From contig JAMDBG010000013.1 of the NCBI GenBank assembly GCA_023487865.1, forward strand, positions 11,331 to 18,278: DNA of 6,948 nt, written 5' to 3'. The DNA comes from Deltaproteobacteria bacterium (lineage in GTDB: Bacteria; Desulfobacterota; Syntrophia; Syntrophales; UBA5619). This document shows positions 1-5,260 of this stretch, piece after piece; within the stretch, counting starts at the first letter, position 1; every line of letters begins with the position of its first letter. The notes beneath the pieces are model-generated. The model was not told where the DNA came from. It was given only the letters and a program-made list of their open reading frames with translations, and searched no databases. The translations under genes were made by a program, and so were the position numbers.

Positions 1-2780
1 TGTTGATGTCCACCAACGGCACGTTGGTCGAGGTCAATGAATCCTTTGCGCGGATGCACGGCTATAGCAGGGATGAAATGTTGCAAATGAACCTGAAGGA
101 TCTGGATACACCCGAAACCTATCAACTTGCATCCGAGCGAATGAGACGAATTTTGGCCGGTGAAATGCTGACGTTTGAAGTGGACCACTATCACAAGGAT
201 GGACATGCTTTCCCACTGGAAGTATCAGCCAGCCTGATCCCTATAGGAAGGAAATCCTACATTCAAAGTTTTCACCGTGGCATTTCCAAGCGCAAGAGGG
301 CGGAGCAAGAGACGTCCATCCTTACTGAGATCGGACAGTTGATCAGCTCCACCCTGGACATCAACGAGGTATACGAGCGAGTCGCCATCAAAGTCCGCCA
401 GCTGATAGACTTCGATCGTCTGGTCGTGAACCTCAACAGACCGGGCGAGGGAATCCTCTTCCGCGCTTATATGCATGGCCTGGATATCCCCGGCAGGAGA
501 CAGGGGGACACCCTGCCCTTGGCGGGCTCGATCAATGAGTTGCTGATGCGAACTCGGAAGGGGCTGATCATCCAATCCCTGTCGCGGGAAGAGATATACG
601 AACGCTACCCCAGTACCGTTTCCACATTTCAGTCAGGGATACAGTCGATGATCAGCGTCCCCCTGATTGCCAGGGATGAAGTCATCGGGGTTCTCCATTT
701 CCAATCCATGAAGCAGAGCAACTACAATGCCGAGATGCTCCGGTTGGCGGAGAGGATCGGGATTCAGATCTCCAGTGCGATTGCCAATGCTCAGCTTTTC
801 AACGATCTGAGCAAGATGGACAAGACGGTGCGGGAGAGCGAGGCAAAATTCAGGGGCATCTACGAAAAGTCGCCTATTGGGATTGAACTCTATGACCGTG
901 AAGGGACGTTGGTGGACATCAACAGGGCGTGTCTGGAGATATTCGGCATCCCCGACGCCTCTGCAGTCGCGGGATTCAAACTCTTTGAAGATCCGAACCT
1001 AAGCGAGGATCTAAAGGCGCGACTGCGGAGAGGGGAAAGCGTACGCTATGAGATTCCCTTCGACTTCGAGAGAATCAATGCGCTGAAGTTGTACAAAACG
1101 ACGAAAAACGGAACGATCTATCTTGACCTTTTGATTACCCCTTTTGGAGGCGCCAAGGACGAATCGGTCATCGGCTATCTCGTTCATGTCCGTGACATTA
1201 CCGGGCACAAGCAGGAGGAGGAACGGTTCCATGAAATGGCCGGTCGTCTTCAACTTGCTACAGTCTCAGCAAAGGCGGGGGTCTGGGACTGGAACCTCCA
1301 GACAGGTGAGATGATCTGGGATAGCCGGATGTTGGAACTCTACGGACTCACACGAGAGAAATTCTCCGGAAAGGTTGAAGATTGGGAGCAGGGTTTACAT
1401 CCGGATGATGCATCCAGAGCTATTGAAGAATGCCAGGCCGCTTTATGTGGACAAAAGGATTTTGATACGGAATTTCGTGTTCAACGTCCTGACGGAACCA
1501 TGATTTACATTAAAGCAAACGGGCTCGTGCTTCGTGACGCAGAAGGAGAGCCTTTTCGTATGATCGGATTGAATACGGACATTTCCGAACAAAAACGGAT
1601 CGAGGAGGAAAAGCGAATCCTGTATGATCGACTGCAGCGTTCCGAGAAGATGGAGGCCCTTGGTCAGCTGGCCGGCGGGGTAGCCCATGATCTGAATAAC
1701 GTTTTAGGGGCGATGAGCGGGTACTCGGAGCTATTGCTTGAGGAGATCCCGGAGGGGCATCGGTCCAGAGCCCATGCGGAACAGATATTGCGGTCCACAG
1801 AGAAAGGGGCAGCGATCATACAGGATCTCCTCACTCTGGCCAGACGAGGCGTGACAGCTGCGGAAGTCATCAATCTAAACCATGTCGTTTCGGATTTTCT
1901 TAAGTCACCGGCATTTAAGAAGATGAGGGACTACCATTCCCACGTCACTTTCCGGACAGAGTGTGACGAAAACCTTCTGAATATCAAAGGCTCCATGATC
2001 CATCTGGAAAAGACACTGATCAACTTGGTATCGAATGCGGCGGAATCGATTCCAGACAAAGGAGAGGTGACCATCCGGACAGAGAGCCGCTATCTTGATA
2101 AACCCGTCAGAGGCTATGATGACGTCAAGGAAGGGGATTACTCTGTACTGACCGTATCGGACACGGGGCTGGGTATCCCTACAACAAACATTGACAAGAT
2201 ATTTGAGCCGTTCTATACGAAAAAGGCGATGGGCAGGAGCGGGACCGGGCTCGGATTGTCGATTGTCTGGGGAACGGTAAAAGATCACCACGGGTATATT
2301 GATGTACAGACAGAAACCGGAAAGGGAACCACCTTTACGCTATATCTCCCGGTGACCCGGGAGGAGCCGATCCAACAAGAGCAAAAGGTGCCGATAAAAC
2401 AATACCGAGGGAACGGCGAATCGGTTTTGGTGGTGGACGATATTGCCGAACAGAGGGAAGTAGCAACTGGATTATTGGCACGGTTGGGTTACAAGACCCA
2501 TTCGGTAACCAGCGGTGAAGAGGCCGTTGAGTACCTCAAGGGACAGGCAGTGGATATTCTGGTGCTGGACATGATTATGACACCGGGAATCGATGGCTTG
2601 GAGACGTATAAACGAGTTCTTGAAATCCATCCGAAGCAGAAGGCGATCATCGTCAGTGGCTTTTCTGAGACTGAGCGAGTCAAAGAGGCCCAGAAACTGG
2701 GGGCCGGTGAATACGTCAGAAAGCCTTACCTCATGGAAAAGATCGGCCTTGCAGTGAGGAAGGAGTTGGACCGGAAATAG
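1..2780 (+). CDS. PAS/GAF multi-sensor hybrid histidine kinase with C-terminal receiver domain (5' partial)
   Basis: The protein senses a signal, autophosphorylates a histidine and passes the phosphate to its own receiver domain. The frame is open from the left edge. The TTG/ATG at positions 3-8 are probably internal, because the first PAS domain begins part-way through its fold, so the true start is upstream. Counting from TTG at 3, the order over 925 residues is: PAS about 1-93, GAF about 104-265, PAS about 280-400, PAS_3-type about 411-530, HisKA about 541-615, HATPase about 665-785 and REC about 806-922. Visible motifs are the H-box AHDLNN (phospho-His562), N-box NLVSNA (Asn678), G1 DTGLGI (720-725), F-box FEPFYTK (734-740), G2 GTGLGLS (747-753), and in REC Asp812/813, phospho-acceptor Asp856, Ser885 and Lys907. 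All catalytic residues are present. No transmembrane segment is seen, so the visible part is cytoplasmic. The ligand is unknown. No output-domain regulator lies beside it in the window. A terminator hairpin follows 113 bases after the stop. Confidence 0.93.
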   Translation, partial: LMSTNGTLVEVNESFARMHGYSRDEMLQMNLKDLDTPETYQLASERMRRILAGEMLTFEVDHYHKDGHAFPLEVSASLIPIGRKSYIQSFHRGISKRKRAEQETSILTEIGQLISSTLDINEVYERVAIKVRQLIDFDRLVVNLNRPGEGILFRAYMHGLDIPGRRQGDTLPLAGSINELLMRTRKGLIIQSLSREEIYERYPSTVSTFQSGIQSMISVPLIARDEVIGVLHFQSMKQSNYNAEMLRLAERIGIQISSAIANAQLFNDLSKMDKTVRESEAKFRGIYEKSPIGIELYDREGTLVDINRACLEIFGIPDASAVAGFKLFEDPNLSEDLKARLRRGESVRYEIPFDFERINALKLYKTTKNGTIYLDLLITPFGGAKDESVIGYLVHVRDITGHKQEEERFHEMAGRLQLATVSAKAGVWDWNLQTGEMIWDSRMLELYGLTREKFSGKVEDWEQGLHPDDASRAIEECQAALCGQKDFDTEFRVQRPDGTMIYIKANGLVLRDAEGEPFRMIGLNTDISEQKRIEEEKRILYDRLQRSEKMEALGQLAGGVAHDLNNVLGAMSGYSELLLEEIPEGHRSRAHAEQILRSTEKGAAIIQDLLTLARRGVTAAEVINLNHVVSDFLKSPAFKKMRDYHSHVTFRTECDENLLNIKGSMIHLEKTLINLVSNAAESIPDKGEVTIRTESRYLDKPVRGYDDVKEGDYSVLTVSDTGLGIPTTNIDKIFEPFYTKKAMGRSGTGLGLSIVWGTVKDHHGYIDVQTETGKGTTFTLYLPVTREEPIQQEQKVPIKQYRGNGESVLVVDDIAEQREVATGLLARLGYKTHSVTSGEEAVEYLKGQAVDILVLDMIMTPGIDGLETYKRVLEIHPKQKAIIVSGFSETERVKEAQKLGAGEYVRKPYLMEKIGLAVRKELDRK

Positions 2781-2893
2781 CAGGCTCCAAAGCAAAGAGG
2801 CTGCCCAGATCGTAAACGTGATTTTCGATGGATGGGTGATACAGGGAAAAAGAGCGGCAGGATTGAAATCGGGAGATTCTGTTTTGATATAGT

Positions 2894-2933
2894 AAAAGGG
2901 GCAGCCGGTCATCTCGACCGGCCGCCCCTTTTT
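2894..2933. terminator. Bidirectional rho-independent terminator between kinase and tRNA-Arg
   Basis: The 5' arm 2894-2910 pairs with 2916-2932 across a 5-base loop (ATCTC). It gives 4 A-T pairs, 5 G-C pairs (GGGGC/GCCCC), one A/C mismatch (2903/2923) and 7 further pairs (GCCGGTC/GACCGGC). On the + strand the stem ends in TTTTT (2929-2933), which suits termination of the kinase transcript. On the minus strand the complementary A-run becomes TTTT, which suits termination of the tRNA 4 bases past its CCA end. One hairpin can therefore serve both converging units. Confidence 0.9.
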
Positions 2934-2937
2934 ATAA

Positions 2938-3014
2938 TGGTAGGCGATGTGGGACTTGAACCCACGGCCTCTGGTTCCGGAGACCAGCGCTCTATCCAAC
3001 TGAGCTAATCGCCC
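2938..3014 (-). tRNA. tRNA-Arg, anticodon CCG, 3' CCA encoded
   Basis: The minus strand folds into a complete 77-base cloverleaf. The acceptor is GGGCGAT/ATCGCCT, with a G1-U72 wobble as its only non-Watson-Crick pair. The D stem is GCTC/GAGC with a GG-containing 9-base loop. The anticodon stem is CTGGT/ACCAG with loop CTCCGGA. The variable loop has 5 bases, and the T stem is GTGGG/CCCAC with loop TTCAAGT. The anticodon occupies 2978-2980 and reads CGG codons. A20 in the D loop and C35 in the anticodon are the arginine identity elements known from E. coli. The discriminator is A73 and CCA is encoded (2938-2940). The gene converges on the kinase and shares its terminator. Confidence 0.97.
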
Positions 3015-3055
3015 TTATGCGGGACATCCATCCGCCGGATGGAACATCGTGGCCA

Positions 3056-3084
3056 CTCATACTACGTGCCGTCCGAATATTCAA
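3056..3084 (-). promoter_or_regulatory. Candidate sigma-70-type promoter for tRNA-Arg
   Basis: Reading the minus strand, TTGAAT (3084-3079) and TATGAG (3061-3056) are separated by 17 bases. Each matches 4 of 6 consensus positions. Initiation would fall near 3049, giving a leader of about 35 bases before the mature tRNA. That leader contains a small hairpin, CCATCC/GGATGG with a 3-base loop (3028-3042), which could be part of the precursor removed by RNase P. The match is weak and was found by eye. Confidence 0.3.
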
Positions 3085-3214
3085 CCATTTTCCAACCAGG
3101 ACCGGGATGTGAAGCCGTCTAATAGCGGGGCTTGCGGATTAAAACCCCCGGTCAAGGCGGCGGTATCCATGTCATCAACGCCCTTGATTGTCAATCGGTT
3201 TTTCGCGATCGGGG

Positions 3215-3243
3215 TTGAAATTGCCGTCCGGAGCTGATACATA
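3215..3243 (+). promoter_or_regulatory. Candidate sigma-70-type promoter for the amidase gene
   Basis: TTGAAA (3215-3220, 5 of 6 to TTGACA) is followed after 17 bases by TACATA (3238-3243, 3 of 6 to TATAAT). A TG one base before the -10 element gives an extended -10 form (TGATACATA). Predicted initiation near 3250 leaves a leader of about 18 bases to the ATG at 3268. The rest of 3085-3214 shows no convincing gene or site. Confidence 0.35.
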
Positions 3244-3267
3244 GACAAAAATTACCGGGTTGGGGAT

Positions 3268-5241
3268 ATGTCGCGTACCTTAAAGCGCTTCGTGATTCTG
3301 GCATGGATCTTCGGATCCTTCTGGCCGTCCTGTGCCCTGGCGACGAATCAGATCATGGGCATCCGGCATTGGGTAGCGCCAGACCATACGCGGGTCGTCA
3401 TCGATACGGTTGATGAGGCCACCTTTTCAGTGGAAAAAGGGGAGCGGAAGATCACCATCGATCTGGAGGACACCTCATTTCCCGACCACATTTCCCAGCC
3501 GATCCTCATCAACAAGCCGGGACTGGAGCAGGTGGCCATTACAGCCCGCGCCCCTTCCGGCGTGAGGGTGGAGTTGGCGCTTCCCGCTCAGGTGCAGACA
3601 ACGGTTTTGAAACTGAATCCGTTTCAGGATAAACCCTACCGGATCGTCATCGATATCGCTCTGCCGGAGGTCGCCAGGAAAGAGAGCGAGGCGCGCAAGC
3701 GGATCAAGATCACCCGGAAGGACCGGATCGTCGTCATCGATCCCGGACACGGGGGCGAGGCGATAGGGGCGGTCGGTAAAAAGGGGACCTTCGAAAAGGA
3801 TGTGGTGCTTTCGATCGGCCGAAAACTGCAGGGCGTGTTGAACAAGAGACCGGGCTACCGTGCGTTTCTGACCCGCGACGGCGACTATTATGTCTCCTTC
3901 AGAAAGAGGATGATGATCGCCAGGGAATACGGGGCGGATCTTTTCGTCAGCATCCACGCGGATGCGGCAAGAAACCGGATGGCCGGGGGCAGTTCCGTCT
4001 ACTGCCTTTCCACCGGCGGGGCGAGCAGCGAGGCGGCGAAGATCCTTGCAAAGAACGAAAACCTGGCCGATGTCGTCGGCGGCGTCCCTAACGGAGAGGG
4101 AAGCGAAGACTCCGATCCGATCATCCTCGACATGTTCCAGACCAATACCATCAACCAGTCAAAAACCTTCGGCGTCAGCCTGCTTCAGTATCTGCAAAGG
4201 GAGAATCACCTCAAGTTCACGAACGTTCAGGAGGCGCAATTCCTCGTGCTCAAGCTTCCCGAGATCCCGTCGGTTCTGGTCGAAACCGCCTATATCTCCA
4301 ACCCCAAGGAAGAAAAACTCCTGAACAGCGCACGTTTTCAGATGCGGGTTGCCAGGGCGATCGCCGATTCCATAGGCGAATTCCTTCCGCCCCTCCCGCT
4401 TGTCGCCGTTTCGGTTGAGGCTGCAAAGGAGGAAAAGCCGAAGCAGAAGGGGCAGAAGGAACCGGATAAGGCGCCCCCGGTTGAAGCGATCAGCGCTGTC
4501 ATTGCAGCAAAAGGAGAGGGGGCAGGCCGGGCGGCTGATGCCGAGCCCGTTGCCAGGAAGAATGAACTTCCCCCGCCGGTGAAAACTGACGAAAGCGCTC
4601 CCGTCGCCAGGAAGAATGGACTTCCCCCGCCGGTGAAGACCGGAACAGGCCCGGCGGCTGACACCGATCCTGCTGCCGAGAAGAATGAGCTTCCCTCGCC
4701 AGTCAAAGCCGTGGAAAGCACTCCCGTCGCGAAGAAGAACGCACCTCCCCCATCTGTGAAGATGGGGGGAAGCCCATCCCTTCTTACTGCCAGGAAGAAT
4801 GCGCTTCCCAAACCGGCGAAGACCATGGAAAGCCCCGCCGTCCGGGAGAAGGCGGTTTTTTATCGCGTCCAGAGGGGGGACACCCTGGAGAAGATCGCCA
4901 GGAAACACTCGACTTCCATCAGCGTCCTCCTCAGTCTGAATCATATGAAACTGCGCGATCCCCTCTATGTGCATCGTCGTTTGAAGATTTCCGAGGCCGC
5001 AGCCACACCGGAGAAAAGTGGGGATCGCGGGGTGAAGGCGCCGGTCTTGGAGGGGAAAAGTCTGCCTGCGGAAAAGTCAAAAAAGGTCATCTACCGGGTC
5101 AAGAAGGGAGACTCGCTCGCCTTGATTGCCAAAAGGCACGGCACGACGGTCGCTGCCCTTGTCAAACTCAATCACCTGAAGCCGGCCGCCCCCCTTTACG
5201 TCGACCGGAAGCTTGTCATTTCAGAAAACCCGGCGCTCTGA
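3268..5241 (+). CDS. Secreted N-acetylmuramoyl-L-alanine amidase (AmiB/AmiC-type): AMIN, Amidase_3, two LysM domains
   Basis: A zinc amidase that cleaves the bond between N-acetylmuramic acid and L-alanine of peptidoglycan, usually to split daughter cells. It has 657 residues. Residues 1-25 look like a Sec signal peptide (RTLKR, hydrophobic core, CALA cleavage site). AMIN spans about 30-132 and should place the enzyme at the envelope or septum. Amidase_3 spans about 153-372 and has all expected residues: His161 (DPGHGG), Glu176, His230 (SIHADA) and catalytic Glu339 (VETAYISN). A segment at about 275-312 (IILDMFQTNTIN) matches the helical insertion that in AmiB/AmiC blocks the active site until a LytM-type activator binds. 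A Pro/Lys linker (about 385-525) leads to LysM domains at about 530-576 and 607-652. ATG 3268 is the first possible start after an in-frame stop at 3235-3237, and the signal peptide supports it. The ribosome site is poor: GGGG sits only 2 bases before ATG. E. coli AmiC lacks LysM, so the architecture is nearer AmiB, with an extra LysM and a longer linker. Confidence 0.95.
   Translation: MSRTLKRFVILAWIFGSFWPSCALATNQIMGIRHWVAPDHTRVVIDTVDEATFSVEKGERKITIDLEDTSFPDHISQPILINKPGLEQVAITARAPSGVRVELALPAQVQTTVLKLNPFQDKPYRIVIDIALPEVARKESEARKRIKITRKDRIVVIDPGHGGEAIGAVGKKGTFEKDVVLSIGRKLQGVLNKRPGYRAFLTRDGDYYVSFRKRMMIAREYGADLFVSIHADAARNRMAGGSSVYCLSTGGASSEAAKILAKNENLADVVGGVPNGEGSEDSDPIILDMFQTNTINQSKTFGVSLLQYLQRENHLKFTNVQEAQFLVLKLPEIPSVLVETAYISNPKEEKLLNSARFQMRVARAIADSIGEFLPPLPLVAVSVEAAKEEKPKQKGQKEPDKAPPVEAISAVIAAKGEGAGRAADAEPVARKNELPPPVKTDESAPVARKNGLPPPVKTGTGPAADTDPAAEKNELPSPVKAVESTPVAKKNAPPPSVKMGGSPSLLTARKNALPKPAKTMESPAVREKAVFYRVQRGDTLEKIARKHSTSISVLLSLNHMKLRDPLYVHRRLKISEAAATPEKSGDRGVKAPVLEGKSLPAEKSKKVIYRVKKGDSLALIAKRHGTTVAALVKLNHLKPAAPLYVDRKLVISENPAL
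4549..4839 (+). repeat. Five degenerate 18-23-residue Pro/Lys repeats in the amidase linker
   Basis: Residues 428-524 of the amidase contain five tandem units with the rough pattern (V/T)A(R/K)KN-x-LPPPVKT followed by a short acidic/Ser/Pro tail. They begin at residues 428, 446, 469, 487 and 507. Unit lengths are 18, 23, 18, 20 and 18 residues. The first two are recent copies at DNA level: 4552-4586 and 4606-4640 differ at 2 of 35 bases, both A/G. Later units have diverged. The sequence looks disordered, basic and proline-rich, as expected of a spacer that lets LysM domains reach peptidoglycan away from the catalytic domain. Confidence 0.85.
4746..4778 (+). repeat. Three-segment inverted repeat able to form two competing hairpins within the amidase coding region
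   Basis: CCCCCATC (4747-4754) pairs perfectly with GATGGGGG (4761-4768) over a 6-base loop, with one more T-G wobble (4746/4769). The second segment can instead pair as GATGGG (4761-4766) with CCCATC (4773-4778) over a 6-base loop, so the two hairpins exclude each other. It lies in linker repeat unit 4, the unit that departs most from the pattern. Function is unknown; it may be a by-product of repeat slippage in C- and G-rich DNA. Confidence 0.6.
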
Positions 5242-5260
5242 TCAGTCGATCAAGCCGCGA

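Noticed and set aside
2472..2999. 175-residue minus-strand frame running through the tRNA into the kinase 3' end
   Set aside because: It starts inside the tRNA, crosses the terminator hairpin and overlaps the REC domain coding region. Its sequence resembles no protein family, and open frames across tRNA genes are a frequent artefact.
3186..3196. Inverted repeat GATTG-T-CAATC as a possible operator
   Set aside because: The arms are only 5 bp, no second copy was found, and it is about 20 bases upstream of the candidate -35 element without matching a regulator motif I recognise.
3049..3237. 62-residue plus-strand frame upstream of the amidase
   Set aside because: It overlaps the tRNA promoter and leader region on the opposite strand, has no ribosome binding site or domain-like features, and its end overlaps the candidate amidase promoter.
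4159..4974. 271-residue minus-strand frame opposite the amidase
   Set aside because: It is complementary to the catalytic domain, linker and first LysM coding region. Its apparent repetitiveness is the mirror of the linker repeats.
5242..5260. Terminator between the amidase and formate dehydrogenase genes
   Set aside because: The only pairing is a 6-bp stem with a 15-base loop and no T-run, which is too weak for a rho-independent terminator.
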